Source: Bisgaardia hudsonensis (GTDB taxonomy: Bacteria > Pseudomonadota > Gammaproteobacteria > Enterobacterales > Pasteurellaceae). From it: 64,000 nt of DNA. The notes under the pieces were generated by a model. The model saw nothing but the letters and a program-made list of their open reading frames with translations, ran no database searches and was not told where the DNA came from. The translations under genes were made by a program, and so were the position numbers. Shown piece by piece: positions 20,540 to 31,849 of the stretch; within the stretch, counting starts at the first letter, position 1; the number at the start of each line of letters is the position of its first letter. The DNA lies in contig NZ_SLXI01000005.1 in assembly GCF_004345785.1 (NCBI RefSeq), positions 1-64,000 on the forward strand, in the 5' to 3' direction.

Positions 20540-21723
20540 TAGCTGTCCTTTCTAATTTGCTTATCAAACATTTTCAAATGTATCATAAAATTTTCAATCT
20601 CTTTTAATTTCATATCCGCCGTTAAAGACAAACGAATACGAGAAGTACCTTTAGGCACTGTTGGGGGGCGAATGGGCAAACAATAATATCCTTGCTGTTG
20701 TAATGCGATTGCCATTTTTTGTGTTTGTTTATTCTCTCCTATAATATAGGGAACAATACAACTTTGACTAGTCATTGGTTTCTCTAACAAACGGATTTGT
20801 TGTCGTAAATACTCACTTAATACGTATAAATGTTGTCGTCTTGCCTTAAAGCTGGCTAATTGTTCAAATAAAAATAATGTCCAAGCAACTGAAAATGGGG
20901 GAAGTGCAGTGGAAAAAATAAAGGAACGTACTTTATTAACTAAATAATCTTTAATAACTTTATCACAAATAACATAAGCTCCCATTGACGCAAGCGCTTT
21001 CCCAAACGTCCCCACAAGAAAATCAATCTGCTGAATACAATGTTGTTGTTCTGCTATACCTAAACCTTTTTCTCCATATACACCAATGGCGTGTGCTTCA
21101 TCTACATAAAGTAATACATTGCCAAAACGCTGTTTAAATGCCACTAATTGTTTGAGATCCGCAACATCACCGTCCATACTAAAAATACTTTCCGTTACAA
21201 TAATCATACGATCATATTTATTTTGATTAATCGTTAATATGTATTCTAAATGTTCAAGATCGTTATGACGGTAACGGACAAAATCCCCCTCACTTAAACG
21301 AATACCATCAATTAAACTTGCGTGAACCAATTTATCGGCAACAATTAATGTTTTTTTATTAGCAATAGCTGGAAGAATGCCAATATTTGCGTGATAACCA
21401 CTATTAAAAATCAGACAACTTTCTCGATTGAACGCATTTGCCATTTCAGTTTCTAATTGTTCATAAATAGGAAATGCCCCTGTCAATAATCGAGATGATG
21501 AAGAGCTAAAGTGCGGTAATTTTTTCGCATATTTTTCTAAAAATTGTTGCTTGAGTATTTCATCATTCGCCAAACCAAGATAATCATTAGAGGACATATT
21601 CAACATTGTATGTTGTTCTCTTAAGATCCATTTTCCTTGATGAATTAAATTAGGAATTTGGCGAAATTGTTCTTGCTGCTTAAGTTGATGAAGATAATCA
21701 GAAAAATCATCAAATTTATTCAT
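20539..21723 (-). CDS. bioF: 8-amino-7-oxononanoate synthase BioF
   Basis: BioF condenses pimeloyl-ACP with alanine using PLP. The 394-residue alpha-oxoamine synthase has [45 protein letters not shown], and the PLP lysine in [14 protein letters not shown]. The N-terminal [13 protein letters not shown] is typical of the family. Its start overlaps the end of bioA by eight bases. A Hin-type uptake signal sits inside at 21509-21517. Confidence 0.96.
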   Translation of the reverse strand: MNKFDDFSDYLHQLKQQEQFRQIPNLIHQGKWILREQHTMLNMSSNDYLGLANDEILKQQFLEKYAKKLPHFSSSSSRLLTGAFPIYEQLETEMANAFNRESCLIFNSGYHANIGILPAIANKKTLIVADKLVHASLIDGIRLSEGDFVRYRHNDLEHLEYILTINQNKYDRMIIVTESIFSMDGDVADLKQLVAFKQRFGNVLLYVDEAHAIGVYGEKGLGIAEQQHCIQQIDFLVGTFGKALASMGAYVICDKVIKDYLVNKVRSFIFSTALPPFSVAWTLFLFEQLASFKARRQHLYVLSEYLRQQIRLLEKPMTSQSCIVPYIIGENKQTQKMAIALQQQGYYCLPIRPPTVPKGTSRIRLSLTADMKLKEIENFMIHLKMFDKQIRKDS

Positions 21724-23005
21724 TGTATTCTTCCTTGATTGTTTCTAATAATGCCGTTGTTAATCTAGTCAGATCTTGTGAGCTAATAATAAATGGCGGC
21801 ATAATGTAGATCAGTTTTCCAAAAGGTCGTACCCAAATCCCCTTTTCCACAAATTTAGGCTGTAAACAATTAAGATCTACAGGATTGAGCATTTCAATTA
21901 CGCCTATTGCCCCTAGTACTCTAACCTGTTTCACTGACTTAAAACGCTTGGCTGGATCAAGTTCTACTTGTAATTGGCTTTCTATTCTTTTTACATTATT
22001 CTGCCAATCACTCTCAAACAACAAATCAATTGAAGCACAAGCAATAGCACAAGCTAATGGATTTCCCATAAATGTTGGTCCGTGCATAAAACACTTCGCC
22101 TCTCCGCCACAAATAGTATCTGCTACCTGTTTATTCGTAATCGTTGCAGATAAGGTTAGGTATCCTCCCGTTAATGCTTTACCTAAGCAAATAATATCTG
22201 GCACAATATTCGTATATTCAGTAGCAAATAATTTGCCAGTTCGTCCAAAACCCGTGGCTATTTCATCAAAAATTAACAATACACCATATTCATCGCACAA
22301 TGCTCTAGCTCGTTCTAAATAGGTCGGTGAATAGAAATACATTCCTCCTGCACCTTGAACAATAGGCTCTAAAATTAACGCCGCAATTTCATCACTTTTT
22401 TGTATAAGTAAATCCTTCAAAGGCTGAATATCTTGCTCATTCCATTCATCAAAAAAAGCGGTTTGGGGTTGGGGTAAAAAATATTGGATAGGTAAACTTT
22501 TAGAAAAAAGTCCGTGCATACCTGTAATAGGATCACAAACTGACATCGCATTCCAAGTATCACCATGATAGCCTGAACGAATAGTAGCAAATTTATAGCG
22601 TTCTGATTTACCTTTAGCTTGTTGATATTGTATTGCCATTTTCATTGCCACTTCTACCGCAACAGAACCACTATCGGCAAAAAAAATTTTATCTAAAGAA
22701 TCAGGCAAAATCTGAATTAAACGCTTGGCTAATTCACCAGCAGGATCATGTGTAAACCCACCAAACATAATATGGCTCATTTTTTCTAATTGCTGTTTGG
22801 CGGCTTGATTGATCTTGGAATGATTGTAACCATGCAATGCTGCCCACCAAGAAGACATACCATCAATAAGGCTTTTACCATTTTTTAAAATTATATTTAC
22901 ACCTTCTGCTCTCTCGACAGCAAACATCGGTGCTTTTGAACCAATACAAGAGTAAGGATGCCAAATATATTCTTTATCAATAGCTAATAAATTTTCTTCT
23001 TTCAT
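21716..23005 (-). CDS. bioA: Adenosylmethionine-8-amino-7-oxononanoate aminotransferase BioA
   Basis: BioA transaminates KAPA to DAPA with SAM as amino donor. The start I support is the ATG at 23005, giving [19 protein letters not shown] and 429 residues, exactly the usual length. A longer frame reaching 23098 begins with TTG and would run into the psd promoter. Conserved pieces are [41 protein letters not shown], and the PLP lysine in [11 protein letters not shown]. It heads the bio operon and is divergent from psd. I found no convincing BirA operator palindrome. Confidence 0.95.
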   Translation of the reverse strand: MKEENLLAIDKEYIWHPYSCIGSKAPMFAVERAEGVNIILKNGKSLIDGMSSWWAALHGYNHSKINQAAKQQLEKMSHIMFGGFTHDPAGELAKRLIQILPDSLDKIFFADSGSVAVEVAMKMAIQYQQAKGKSERYKFATIRSGYHGDTWNAMSVCDPITGMHGLFSKSLPIQYFLPQPQTAFFDEWNEQDIQPLKDLLIQKSDEIAALILEPIVQGAGGMYFYSPTYLERARALCDEYGVLLIFDEIATGFGRTGKLFATEYTNIVPDIICLGKALTGGYLTLSATITNKQVADTICGGEAKCFMHGPTFMGNPLACAIACASIDLLFESDWQNNVKRIESQLQVELDPAKRFKSVKQVRVLGAIGVIEMLNPVDLNCLQPKFVEKGIWVRPFGKLIYIMPPFIISSQDLTRLTTALLETIKEEYNE

Positions 23006-23060
23006 TTCTCTTACCCTTGTTTTTTTATATAGGAGGTCAAGTTTAATAAAACCTAAATAA

Positions 23061-23088
23061 TTGCACAAGTCAAATAAGTTGTTATAAT
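23061..23088 (+). promoter_or_regulatory. Predicted sigma-70 promoter of psd
   Basis: TTGCAC (23061-23066) and TATAAT (23083-23088) are separated by 16 bases. The -10 is a perfect match and lies about 29 bases before the psd ATG, which is preceded by a GAAGGA ribosome-binding site. Confidence 0.65.
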
Positions 23089-23116
23089 CCTTTCTCAACT
23101 ATGAAGGATAATAATT

Positions 23117-24001
23117 ATGACAGAAAATACACAACAAACCGTTACTTATTGGAATCGAATTAAAATTGCATTCCAATACATTATGCCACAACAGTACTTA
23201 ACCCAATTTGCAGGCTGGTTTGCCAAGCAAAAATGGGGTGCTGTTACCCATTTCGTCATTAAATTATTTGCTAAAAAATATCAAATTGATATGCAAGAAG
23301 CAGAAAAAAAAGAATTTAAAGACTATGAAAGTTTCAACCAATTTTTCATCCGCACTTTAGCAGAAAATGCACGCCCAATTAATCCAGAAGCCAATACCAT
23401 TTGTTTACCTGCCGATGGTCGTATTAGCCAAATGGGACATATTGATGATAATTTATTACTCCAAGCAAAAGGACATCATTTCAGCTTAGAAACCTTGTTG
23501 GCGAATGACGAAGAATTAGTAACTGCCTTTAAAGATGGGGAGTTTGCGACAGTTTATTTATCGCCTCGTGATTATCATAGAGTGCATATGGCTTGTACTG
23601 GTAAATTACGCAAAATGATTTACGTTCCTGGTGATCTTTTTTCTGTTAATCCTTTTTTAGCAGAACACATTCCTAACTTATTCGCACGCAATGAGCGAGT
23701 TATTTGTGTGTTTGATACCGAATTTGGCCCTATGGTACAAATCCTTGTTGGTGCAACAATTACAGCTAGTATGAGTACCGTTTGGGCTGGTATTATTAAT
23801 CCACCACGCTCAAAAGAAGTGAAAACTTGGAGTTACGAAAATGACGAAGCTGTTCAATTAATGAAAGGACAAGAAATGGGGGCATTTCAATTAGGTTCAA
23901 CAGTGATAAATCTTTTCCCTAAAGATACAATAAAATTTGCCGATAGCCTAGAGGTTGATACACCTGTTCGTGTTGGTGAAATTCTAGCATATAAAAAATA
24001 A
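23117..24001 (+). CDS. psd: Phosphatidylserine decarboxylase proenzyme
   Basis: Psd makes phosphatidylethanolamine at the inner membrane. The 294-residue proenzyme has the self-cleavage LGST motif at 259-262, where Ser261 becomes the pyruvoyl group, splitting it into a large beta and small alpha chain. Other family stretches are FNQFFIRTLAENARPI, CLPADGRISQMG, and YLSPRDYHRVHMAC with its catalytic His residues. It is probably cotranscribed with msrC, 15 bases downstream. Confidence 0.96.
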   Translation: MTENTQQTVTYWNRIKIAFQYIMPQQYLTQFAGWFAKQKWGAVTHFVIKLFAKKYQIDMQEAEKKEFKDYESFNQFFIRTLAENARPINPEANTICLPADGRISQMGHIDDNLLLQAKGHHFSLETLLANDEELVTAFKDGEFATVYLSPRDYHRVHMACTGKLRKMIYVPGDLFSVNPFLAEHIPNLFARNERVICVFDTEFGPMVQILVGATITASMSTVWAGIINPPRSKEVKTWSYENDEAVQLMKGQEMGAFQLGSTVINLFPKDTIKFADSLEVDTPVRVGEILAYKK

Positions 24002-24015
24002 ATTATTTAAAACAA

Positions 24016-24450
24016 ATGACAGACTACAATTTATTATTTAAACAGCTACAAATTTTAATAGAAGATGAGGAAGACATTATTGTAAAAATGGCAAATATGT
24101 CTTCTTTCCTCTATTTTAATCTATCTGATATTAATTGGCTCGGCTTTTATCTTGTCAAAGATAATCTATTAAAAGTCGGTCCTTTTCAAGGAAAACCCGC
24201 TTGTAGCAATATAGCGAAAGGACAAGGTGTATGTGGTACCGCTTGGGAAAAAATGACAACTATTGTAGTTGATGATGTTCACAGCATTCAAAACCATATA
24301 GCCTGTGATAGTGCCTCTAATTCTGAAGTTGTTATTCCAATCATCAAAAAAGGGAATATGATTGCGGAACTTGATGTCGACTCACCTAAATTCTCTCGTT
24401 TTGATTTAGAACTCGTACAATTTTTAGAAAAATGTACAACACTAATATAA
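24016..24450 (+). CDS. msrC: Free methionine-(R)-sulfoxide reductase (GAF domain)
   Basis: This enzyme reduces free methionine-(R)-sulfoxide back to methionine, an oxidative-stress repair function. The 144-residue single GAF domain matches E. coli fRMsr: GFYL in the first strand, then three conserved cysteines, Cys63 in GKPACSN, Cys73 in GVCGTA and Cys97 in HIACDSASNSE. The C-terminal LDVDSPKFSRFD follows. It is slightly shorter than the E. coli protein but lacks no key residue. It lies just after psd and 41 bases before fklB, so all three may be on one transcript. Confidence 0.88.
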   Translation: MTDYNLLFKQLQILIEDEEDIIVKMANMSSFLYFNLSDINWLGFYLVKDNLLKVGPFQGKPACSNIAKGQGVCGTAWEKMTTIVVDDVHSIQNHIACDSASNSEVVIPIIKKGNMIAELDVDSPKFSRFDLELVQFLEKCTTLI

Positions 24451-24491
24451 AATCAATTTTACACTCTTTTACTCTAAAATAAGGAAAAACA

Positions 24492-25124
24492 ATGACAAAA
24501 CAATTTTTTGAACAAATCGCTTTAGATGATACTTCAGCAAAAGGGAGCTACGGTATCGGCTTACAAATTGGTCAACAATTACTTGAAAGCCAATTAAATG
24601 TTAAAGCAGAAGCGGTTGCAAAAGGTATTTTTGATGTATTAAGTAAAAATGCACCAGCTTTAGAATTAAATGAAATCAGTCAAGCATTACAACAATTACA
24701 GCAAGATGCTAACGCACTTTTAGAAACAAAATTCAAAGAAATTGAAGAAAATGGCAAAGTATTTTTAGCTGAAAATGCCCAAAAAGAAAATGTAAAAACC
24801 ACTGAAAGTGGCTTACAATATGAAATCTTAGTAGAAGGTAACGGAAAAGTACCTAGTCAAACAGATAAAGTTCGTGTTCATTACACTGGCTCACTAATTG
24901 ATGGTACTGTTTTCGATAGTTCTGTGGCTCGTGGACAACCAACTGAATTCCCTGTAAATGGTGTGATTGCTGGCTGGATTGAAGCATTAACAATGATGCC
25001 TGTCGGTTCTAAATGGAAATTAACTATCCCTCATAATCTTGCTTATGGTGAAAGAGGAGCAGGTTCATCAATTCCCCCGTTTAGCACTTTAGTTTTTGAA
25101 GTAGAATTACTTGATATTCTTTAA
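24492..25124 (+). CDS. fklB: FKBP-type peptidyl-prolyl isomerase FklB
   Basis: FklB is a prolyl cis/trans isomerase folding helper. The 210-residue protein has the N-terminal dimerisation region ([15 protein letters not shown]), a helical linker, and a complete C-terminal FKBP domain ([61 protein letters not shown]). There is no signal peptide, so I call FklB rather than FkpA. A long hairpin terminator follows. Confidence 0.92.
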   Translation: MTKQFFEQIALDDTSAKGSYGIGLQIGQQLLESQLNVKAEAVAKGIFDVLSKNAPALELNEISQALQQLQQDANALLETKFKEIEENGKVFLAENAQKENVKTTESGLQYEILVEGNGKVPSQTDKVRVHYTGSLIDGTVFDSSVARGQPTEFPVNGVIAGWIEALTMMPVGSKWKLTIPHNLAYGERGAGSSIPPFSTLVFEVELLDIL

Positions 25125-25146
25125 TAACTAAATAATTTTTATAATT

Positions 25147-25185
25147 AGCGAGAAACCTTAAATATAAGGATCTCGCTTTTTTTAT
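25147..25185 (+). terminator. Rho-independent terminator of fklB
   Basis: AGCGAGA (25147-25153) pairs with TCTCGCT (25171-25177), and inside it CCTTA pairs with TAAGG around a 4-base loop. A run of seven or more T follows. It sits about 20 bases beyond the fklB stop. Confidence 0.9.
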
Positions 25186-25235
25186 TTATGATGTATACTG
25201 AAAATACTTAATATTCCATACCTAAGGTTAGTAAT

Positions 25236-25871
25236 ATGAAATTATCTAAATCACTATTTATTATACTATCAAGCATAAGCTCTATAACTTGGGCAAATCT
25301 TGATGCCAATATAAAATACAGCTCAAACTATTTAATGCCAGCTTATGTACATTTTAAGGTGTCTGAAACACAATATGGCATTAATGCCAATATTAATATC
25401 CCATTTTATAAAATTAAATTTCAAGCTAAGGGAGTTCAAGATTCTCAACACTTTAAAATGATATCCTACAAAGATATCAGAAATGATAACACCTATTCCG
25501 TTGCTAATATTAATAACAATACGATTGAATATGGAAAAATAAAGAGCGGTCTAAAATCAGAACATTTATCTGTCCCAACCTTTGATTTATTTACCATTGC
25601 CTTACAATTAAGCTATTATGAAAAACTGCCTGCTAGCTTTCAAATCACTAATGGTAAAAAGCTTTACCCAATGAAAAATGTTGTCGTCAATAAATCCCAA
25701 AAAGAAATAAAATACAACAAGCAACAAATTGTTGAGGTCACATATAGATTTAAAACAGGAGAAAAATCATTTATTGTAAAAAAACACCTAAATGAACAAT
25801 TTCCTCGCTATATCTCTTATGATAAAGATGGCGATCACTATGAGCTAACCTTTGATCAATTTGTTAATTAA
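25236..25871 (+). CDS. Secreted protein of unknown function, possibly DUF3108-like
   Basis: I do not recognise this with confidence. The 211 residues begin with a Sec signal peptide (MKLSKSLFIILSSISSITWA, cleavage likely after TWA), and the rest has no membrane segment. The pattern of alternating beta-type stretches, with FDLFTIALQLSYYEKLP in the middle and PRYISYDKDGDHYELTFDQF at the end, recalls periplasmic DUF3108 proteins, but this is a weak resemblance. It is the only gene between the fklB terminator and the yfbU terminator, so it is probably monocistronic. The likely location is the periplasm. Confidence 0.6.
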   Translation: MKLSKSLFIILSSISSITWANLDANIKYSSNYLMPAYVHFKVSETQYGINANINIPFYKIKFQAKGVQDSQHFKMISYKDIRNDNTYSVANINNNTIEYGKIKSGLKSEHLSVPTFDLFTIALQLSYYEKLPASFQITNGKKLYPMKNVVVNKSQKEIKYNKQQIVEVTYRFKTGEKSFIVKKHLNEQFPRYISYDKDGDHYELTFDQFVN

Positions 25872-25890
25872 CACTACAAAAATGTGAAAA

Positions 25891-25922
25891 ATAGGGGAAT
25901 AAGTCTCCTTTATCCCCCTATT
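25891..25922. terminator. Probable bidirectional terminator between the DUF3108-like gene and yfbU
   Basis: TAGGGG (25892-25897) pairs with CCCCTA (25915-25920), with further A/T pairs inside and a loop around GTCTCC. It lies about 20 bases after the plus-strand stop and 45 bases beyond the minus-strand yfbU stop. The T-tract is short, so strength is uncertain. Confidence 0.55.
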
Positions 25923-25966
25923 TATATCAAGTTTTAAGATAAAATGTTATTCGTACAATCTATCTA

Positions 25967-26461
25967 TTACGCACTAAGAATTTTCTGAATTTCAGCAATA
26001 CTTAAATGATACTCATGTGGGCAACTACGCCATACGGCTAACATATTTAAATATTTATCCCACATCGGAGTTTGCGAATCACAACCATGTTCACAGCTCA
26101 TAAACTCTTGATATTTACCTTCAATTTTTGTAATAAAACGCAAATAATTTAAGTAACGTTTTTCACGGAAAGCACAATAGCCAACAAATTGTAATCTATG
26201 TGGTGTTACCATTGATTTATCTGCGAGATTGGCATAAGACACTTGCAATGCATGATACATTTCTAAGGTATCTTGAACAGTACGACATTCTTCTTCAGAA
26301 AGATTAGAAAATTCTTTATCTAATTCTTTAAGTTCTAATGCAAAACCACCTTTTACGATCATTTCTAAACGTTGATATTTTTTAGCGTTATCAGGCTCTA
26401 ATAGCCCCATTAGTTTATACTGATTCGCTAGTATTAAACGTTGTGTTGAAGTCATTTCCAT
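25967..26461 (-). CDS. yfbU: YfbU family protein (UPF0304)
   Basis: The 164-residue protein matches E. coli YfbU along its length (MEMTSTQRLILANQYKLMG, LDKEFSNLSEEECRTVQDTL, TPMWDKYLNMLAVWRSCP, YHLSIAEIQKIL). Its biochemical function is not established. The sequence is soluble and mostly helical. It lies 12 bases after mlaA and is probably cotranscribed with it. Confidence 0.9.
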   Translation of the reverse strand: MEMTSTQRLILANQYKLMGLLEPDNAKKYQRLEMIVKGGFALELKELDKEFSNLSEEECRTVQDTLEMYHALQVSYANLADKSMVTPHRLQFVGYCAFREKRYLNYLRFITKIEGKYQEFMSCEHGCDSQTPMWDKYLNMLAVWRSCPHEYHLSIAEIQKILSA

Positions 26462-26473
26462 AATAATTTCCTA

Positions 26474-27214
26474 CTAATCAATTTCATTAAGTTCATCTTT
26501 TGAAAGCGTTTCTTTCCCTTTCTTTATATTCCCATCGTTTACTCGATATTTTAAACTTTGAAAATAAGCTTCTCGAAAAGTAATATAAGGATCTTGAGCT
26601 TGCTCTAATAAAGCTTCTTTTCCTAACAGTTCAGATCGTTGATCAATACCTTGAACGGCAGATTTTAACAACGACCAAGGTCCCAATAAAGATAACATTG
26701 GATAAGTGGTATCCACTAGATTACCAAGATCTTGTCGTGGCGTTGCGGCACCGTATAATGGCAACATTACATAAGTTCCAGTTTCTACACCATAAGTACC
26801 TAAAGTATCACCAAAACGACGATTATGTTCAATTTTCAATGGCTGACTGTAGCTTGCCCAGTCAATTAAACCGCCGAGTCCAAAAATACTATTTATCCAA
26901 AAACGGTTAAAATGTACAATTGCCTTTTTAGGCTCACCTTGTAATAAGCGATTAACAAAACTTGCAGGTTCATCAAGATTATTAGCGACATTAGTTAAAC
27001 CAGTTTTAATTGGTTGTGGCACATATTCCTTCCAACTTTTTGCTACGGGTTTTAGAATATAAGGATCAACATAATTGTAATTAACATTCCACATTGTGCG
27101 GTTAAAACCTTCAAGTGGGTCTTTTCTTGTTCCTGTATTTGGATCTATCGTAGCACAACCAACTAACAGTACTGATGTTAGTAATATCAATGAAATAATA
27201 TTATATTTTCTCAT
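26474..27214 (-). CDS. mlaA: Phospholipid-binding outer-membrane lipoprotein MlaA (VacJ)
   Basis: MlaA removes mislocalised phospholipids from the outer leaflet of the outer membrane and hands them to the Mla system. The 246-residue protein has a lipoprotein signal with lipobox LVGC (Cys19), then the MlaA core: DPLEGFNRTMWNVNY, EPASFVNRLLQGEPKKA, RFWINSIFGLGGLIDWA, LGTYGVETGTYVMLPLYG. The other mla genes are not in this window, as is usual. It precedes yfbU on the minus strand, after era. Confidence 0.94.
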   Translation of the reverse strand: MRKYNIISLILLTSVLLVGCATIDPNTGTRKDPLEGFNRTMWNVNYNYVDPYILKPVAKSWKEYVPQPIKTGLTNVANNLDEPASFVNRLLQGEPKKAIVHFNRFWINSIFGLGGLIDWASYSQPLKIEHNRRFGDTLGTYGVETGTYVMLPLYGAATPRQDLGNLVDTTYPMLSLLGPWSLLKSAVQGIDQRSELLGKEALLEQAQDPYITFREAYFQSLKYRVNDGNIKKGKETLSKDELNEID

Positions 27215-27253
27215 TAATTATTTCTCTCTATTAGTAAATAGTATAATTATAAC

Positions 27254-28207
27254 TTATTCGTCCATATAGCCTAAACTACGTAACGCACGCTCATCATCTG
27301 CCCAACCAGATTTTACTTTGACCCAAAGTTCTAAATGCACTTTATTGTCAAACAATCGTTCCATATCAAGCCGAGCTTCCGTACCTATAACTTTAATTTT
27401 TTGACCTTTACTGCCGATAACCATTTTTTTCTGACCATCTCGCTCCACAAGAATCAAGCCATTAATTTCATAAGTTCCTCGTTCATTTACCTTAAATTGC
27501 TCAATTTCTACCGTTACAGAATAAGGTAATTCTTCCCCTGTAAAACGCATTAATTTCTCACGAATGATCTCTGATGCCATAAAACGTTGAGAACGATCTG
27601 TTACATAATCCTCAGGGAAATGATGCACGCCTTTTTTTAGAGAAGTGCGGACGATTTTTAATAAGTTTTGTAAATTCTTGCCTCTCTGTGCAGAGATCGG
27701 CACAATGTCTTTAAATTCAAATTTTTGAGTTAATTCTGTAATAAAAGGCAACAACTCATCTTTATCTTTTACATTATCTATTTTATTAATAGCGAGTACA
27801 ACAGGTGATTTCGTCTGACGTAACTTATTTAGAACCATTTCATCATCAGCATTCCAATGTGTTCCATCTACAACAAAAATAATAAGATCAACATCACCAA
27901 TGGCACTACTTGCTGCTCGATTCATTAAACGATTAATCGCTCGTTTTTCTTCTATGTGTAATCCCGGTGTATCCACATAAATTGCCTGATATTGACCTTC
28001 AGTATGAATGCCCATAATACGATGACGAGTTGTCTGTGCTTTACGAGAGGTAATAGATATTTTCTGCCCTAAAATCTTATTTAATAATGTCGATTTCCCA
28101 ACATTAGGACGACCGACTATAGCAATAAAACCGCAATAAGTATCTGCTTCTGTCTGATTAGTTAAGGTAGTTAATTCTGATGTATTTAATTCTGTTATTT
28201 CTGTCAT
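27254..28207 (-). CDS. era: GTPase Era
   Basis: Era is an essential GTPase that binds 16S rRNA and assists 30S assembly. It has G1 GRPNVGKST (32-40), G3 DTPG in YVDTPGLH, G4 NKID, and a C-terminal KH domain ([13 protein letters not shown]). At 317 residues it is about 16 longer than E. coli Era. The extra residues are a Thr/Glu-rich N-terminal tail before the usual [11 protein letters not shown] start. Its ATG overlaps the rnc stop by four bases (ATGA), the conserved rnc-era coupling. Confidence 0.97.
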   Translation of the reverse strand: MTEITELNTSELTTLTNQTEADTYCGFIAIVGRPNVGKSTLLNKILGQKISITSRKAQTTRHRIMGIHTEGQYQAIYVDTPGLHIEEKRAINRLMNRAASSAIGDVDLIIFVVDGTHWNADDEMVLNKLRQTKSPVVLAINKIDNVKDKDELLPFITELTQKFEFKDIVPISAQRGKNLQNLLKIVRTSLKKGVHHFPEDYVTDRSQRFMASEIIREKLMRFTGEELPYSVTVEIEQFKVNERGTYEINGLILVERDGQKKMVIGSKGQKIKVIGTEARLDMERLFDNKVHLELWVKVKSGWADDERALRSLGYMDE

Positions 28208-28878
28208 TTAATTTCCAATTTTTCTAAAATTTTTTCTGCTGCCATTTGTTCTGCTTTACGACGACTAGCCGCAATACCAATAAATGATTCATCAAAACTA
28301 TCAACAATACATTCCACCGTAAAAGTTTGACGATGTGCCTCACCTTTGATATCAATTACCGTATAAGTTGGTAACGCTAATCGATTCCCTTGTAAATACT
28401 CTTGCAAACGAGTTTTTGCGTCTTTTTGATTTTCACCCGGCTTAATATTCTCTAATAAAGTTTGGTACCAACTATTCACGATTTTTGTAGCCGTATTCAA
28501 ATCATTATCTAAAGAAATAGCACCAATAATTGCTTCAACACCATCAGCTAAAATAGATTCTCGGCGAAAACCACCACTCTTTAATTCTCCCGGCCCTAAC
28601 GCCATATTATCACCTAGTTCAAAATCCCTTGCTAGAATGGCTAAAGTCGCCTCTCGAACTAAAGTAGCTCTCATACGACTTAACTCCCCTTCGTTACATA
28701 GAGGAAAAAGCTGATAAAGAGATTGAGCAATAGTCAGATTTAAAATTGCATCGCCCAAAAACTCAAGTCGTTCATTATGATTTTTAGCCGCACTACGATG
28801 TGTCAAAGCTTGTTCAAGCAAATCAATATTATCAAATTGATAATTAATTTTTCGTTGTAATCGTTCTAAATTTCGCAT
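28204..28878 (-). CDS. rnc: Ribonuclease III
   Basis: RNase III cuts double-stranded RNA in rRNA maturation and sRNA regulation. The 224-residue enzyme has the catalytic signature [14 protein letters not shown], the later acidic residues in [14 protein letters not shown], and a C-terminal double-stranded-RNA-binding domain ([20 protein letters not shown] ... [15 protein letters not shown]). It follows lepB by two bases and overlaps era. Confidence 0.97.
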   Translation of the reverse strand: MRNLERLQRKINYQFDNIDLLEQALTHRSAAKNHNERLEFLGDAILNLTIAQSLYQLFPLCNEGELSRMRATLVREATLAILARDFELGDNMALGPGELKSGGFRRESILADGVEAIIGAISLDNDLNTATKIVNSWYQTLLENIKPGENQKDAKTRLQEYLQGNRLALPTYTVIDIKGEAHRQTFTVECIVDSFDESFIGIAASRRKAEQMAAEKILEKLEIK

Positions 28879-28880
28879 AA

Positions 28881-29912
28881 TTACTTAATTGTCGTAAACA
28901 AACGTTCTGTACGGATACCAGTTGGCCATTGTCCTTGTTTTTTATCTAGACTTAACCAAATATAAGCCGCTCTACCAACAATGTTCTTTTCGGGAACAAA
29001 TCCCCAAAAACGACTATCAGAACTATGATTACGATTATCGCCCATCATAAAATAATTCCCTTCAGGAACAACCCACTCTGTTACATAATTTTCTTGATTT
29101 GCATAAGCTTGGTACATATAGGTCGCATTTGGTATCTGTGGATCCCAATGAATTAAATGCTCTACATCGCCCGTTTCAGTTAATACCAATGGCTTTTCAT
29201 CACTATAAATAGGTGAACCATCACGCTCTTGACCAATAATGATACCGAAATTATCATCTTCTTTAGGATCTGAATAAGAAAAATGTTTAACATCACAACT
29301 ATAATTACAAGGTTTCCCCTCTTTATTATAAACCAATGTTAATTGACGTGTGGCTTCATTATAAAAAACCCGATCTCCAGGAATACCTACTACACGTTTA
29401 ATATAATCAATATTCGGCTCTTTTGGTGCTTTAAATACGACTACATCACCTCGTTGTGGTTTTCCTGTTTCAATAATTGTATTTTGAAATACAGGATCTT
29501 TTATCCCATAAGCATACTTTTCAACTAATAGAAAATCACCAACCCTTAAAGTAGGTTCCATTGAACCAGACGGAATTTGAAAAGGTTCAAATAAAAAAGA
29601 ACGCAAAATTAATACAAATGCTAATACAGGGAATAAAGATGAAAGCATTTCTGATGTTTCTGAAATTGGTTCAATTTGTAATTTTTCTTCATTCGTTAGC
29701 GTTTTACCTGTCCGTTGCTCTTGACGAATAACCTGTCTGGTACGCTTTGGTAGAACAACAAATCGATGATAACACCAAAGGACACCACAAAGTACGGTTA
29801 ATAAAATCAACAAAATGGTAAAAGTATTTGGCAAAGCGAGATAATCTAGCCATTTCCAAAACGCATAACCTACTGCCAATAAAATAATAAATGATAAATT
29901 TGATTTAGACAT
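28881..29912 (-). CDS. lepB: Signal peptidase I
   Basis: LepB cleaves Sec and Tat signal peptides at the periplasmic face of the inner membrane. The 343-residue protein has two N-terminal membrane segments and the catalytic serine in [15 protein letters not shown]. The general-base lysine is in [11 protein letters not shown], and the C-terminal box is [19 protein letters not shown] large insert between the boxes is normal for enterobacterial and Pasteurellaceae enzymes. It lies 12 bases after lepA. Confidence 0.96.
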   Translation of the reverse strand: MSKSNLSFIILLAVGYAFWKWLDYLALPNTFTILLILLTVLCGVLWCYHRFVVLPKRTRQVIRQEQRTGKTLTNEEKLQIEPISETSEMLSSLFPVLAFVLILRSFLFEPFQIPSGSMEPTLRVGDFLLVEKYAYGIKDPVFQNTIIETGKPQRGDVVVFKAPKEPNIDYIKRVVGIPGDRVFYNEATRQLTLVYNKEGKPCNYSCDVKHFSYSDPKEDDNFGIIIGQERDGSPIYSDEKPLVLTETGDVEHLIHWDPQIPNATYMYQAYANQENYVTEWVVPEGNYFMMGDNRNHSSDSRFWGFVPEKNIVGRAAYIWLSLDKKQGQWPTGIRTERLFTTIK

Positions 29913-29924
29913 ATATTTTTCCGA

Positions 29925-31718
29925 CTAATCTTTTCCTACATGTAAAATAGCTAAGAATGCTTCTTGCGGAACATCTACATTTCCTAAAGACTTCATTCGC
30001 TTTTTACCCTCTTTTTGTTTTTGTAGTAATTTTTTCTTACGGCTTACATCCCCACCATAACATTTTGCCAATACATTTTTTCGTAATTGTTTTACCGTAG
30101 AGCGAGCAATAATATGGTTACCAATCGCAGCCTGTATTGCAATATCAAATTGTTGACGAGGAATAAGTTCTTTCATTTTTTCGACTAATTCACGACCACG
30201 ATAAGGTGCATTATCTTTATGTACAATTAAAGCTAAGGCATCAACGCGCTCACCATTAATCATAATATCCACTCTTACCATATCCGCTGCTTGGAAGCGT
30301 TTAAACCCATAATCTAATGAAGCATAACCTTTCGAAGTTGATTTTAAACGATCAAAGAAATCAAGTACAACTTCGCCCATTGGAATCTCGTAGGTCAATG
30401 CAACTTGATTACCATGATAAACCATATTAGTTTGTACGCCACGTTTTTCCACACAAAGTGTAATAACATTCCCCAAATAAGATTGTGGTACTAACATATT
30501 ACATTCAGCAATTGGTTCTCGAATCTCTGAAATACTATTTAGGGCTGGCAATTTTGCTGGACTATCCACGTAAACCACTTCCCCATCTGTTTTTTCAACT
30601 TCATAAACTACCGTTGGTGCTGTCGTAATAAGATCTAAATTGTATTCTCTCTCTAAACGCTCTTGGATAATCTCCATATGTAATAAGCCCAAGAAGCCAC
30701 AACGAAAACCAAAACCTAATGCAGTTGATGTTTCTGGTTCATAAAATAAAGAGGCATCATTTAGACTTAATTTACCTAACGCATCACGGAAAGATTCATA
30801 GTCATCAGAACTAATTGGGAATAATCCCGCATAAACTTGAGGTTTTACTTTCTTAAATCCTGGTAATACAGATATTGCTGAATTATGATAATGCGTTAAA
30901 GTATCACCAACAGGAGCGCCAAGAATATCTTTAATAGCACAGACAACCCAACCTACTTCTCCAGTATTTAACTCTGTAGTATCAACTTGTTTTGGGGTGA
31001 AAATGCCAAGGCGATCAACATTATAAAATTGTCCTGTCGACATTACCTTAATCTTATCACCTTTCTTTAAAACACCATTTTTAACACGCACCAATGAAAC
31101 CACACCAAGATAATTATCAAACCAAGAGTCAATAATTAAAGCTTGTAATGGAGCATTAGGATCACCTTCAGGAGCAGGTATTTTATGAACGATTTCTTCC
31201 AAAACAGCTTTAATCCCTTCCCCTGTTTTTGCTGAGCAACGTACTGCATCAATAGCATCAATACCAACGATATCCTCAATTTCCTCAGCAACTCTTTCAG
31301 GATCAGCAGCAGGCAAATCAATTTTATTTAATATGGGAACGACTTCCAAATTCATTTCTATGGCAGTGTAACAATTTGCTAAAGTCTGAGCTTCAACACC
31401 TTGTCCTGCATCCACCACTAACAACGCACCTTCACAAGCAGCTAAAGAACGAGACACCTCATAAGAGAAGTCTACATGTCCTGGTGTATCAATAAAATTT
31501 AATTGATAAGTTTCACCATCTTCAGCGGTATAATTCAAAGTTACACTCTGTGCTTTTATGGTAATTCCACGCTCACGTTCCAAGTCCATTGAATCTAAAA
31601 CTTGAGCTGCCATCTCACGATCCGATAAACCGCCACAAGTTTGAATTAAACGATCTGATAAAGTCGATTTACCATGATCAATATGTGCAATAATAGAAAA
31701 GTTTCTTATGTTCTTCAT
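29925..31718 (-). CDS. lepA: Elongation factor 4 (LepA), back-translocase GTPase
   Basis: LepA is a ribosome-associated GTPase related to EF-G. The 597-residue protein has G1 AHIDHGKST, the switch [13 protein letters not shown]-like region, G3 DTPGHVDF, G4 NKID, and the LepA-specific C-terminal domain ending in [18 protein letters not shown]. It heads the lepA-lepB-rnc-era cluster. Confidence 0.98.
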   Translation of the reverse strand: MKNIRNFSIIAHIDHGKSTLSDRLIQTCGGLSDREMAAQVLDSMDLERERGITIKAQSVTLNYTAEDGETYQLNFIDTPGHVDFSYEVSRSLAACEGALLVVDAGQGVEAQTLANCYTAIEMNLEVVPILNKIDLPAADPERVAEEIEDIVGIDAIDAVRCSAKTGEGIKAVLEEIVHKIPAPEGDPNAPLQALIIDSWFDNYLGVVSLVRVKNGVLKKGDKIKVMSTGQFYNVDRLGIFTPKQVDTTELNTGEVGWVVCAIKDILGAPVGDTLTHYHNSAISVLPGFKKVKPQVYAGLFPISSDDYESFRDALGKLSLNDASLFYEPETSTALGFGFRCGFLGLLHMEIIQERLEREYNLDLITTAPTVVYEVEKTDGEVVYVDSPAKLPALNSISEIREPIAECNMLVPQSYLGNVITLCVEKRGVQTNMVYHGNQVALTYEIPMGEVVLDFFDRLKSTSKGYASLDYGFKRFQAADMVRVDIMINGERVDALALIVHKDNAPYRGRELVEKMKELIPRQQFDIAIQAAIGNHIIARSTVKQLRKNVLAKCYGGDVSRKKKLLQKQKEGKKRMKSLGNVDVPQEAFLAILHVGKD

Positions 31719-31849
31719 TTTTTTTAAATTATTCTAAGTTATAAATATTTATGTAAGTCTTAACCGAACAATTCTATATGAATATTCTAATTTATGCTAC
31801 ATAAAGGGAAGAATTAACAAAAAAGTAAGTATTTTTATGACCGCTTAAT

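Noticed and set aside
23006-23060. BirA operator between bioA and psd
   Set aside because: No palindrome resembling TTGTAAACC…GGTTTACAA could be found; AGGT…ACCT is too short to call.
23006-23098. N-terminal extension of BioA
   Set aside because: It would begin with TTG, has no homology to BioA, and lies across the psd promoter. The ATG at 23005 gives exactly the family length.
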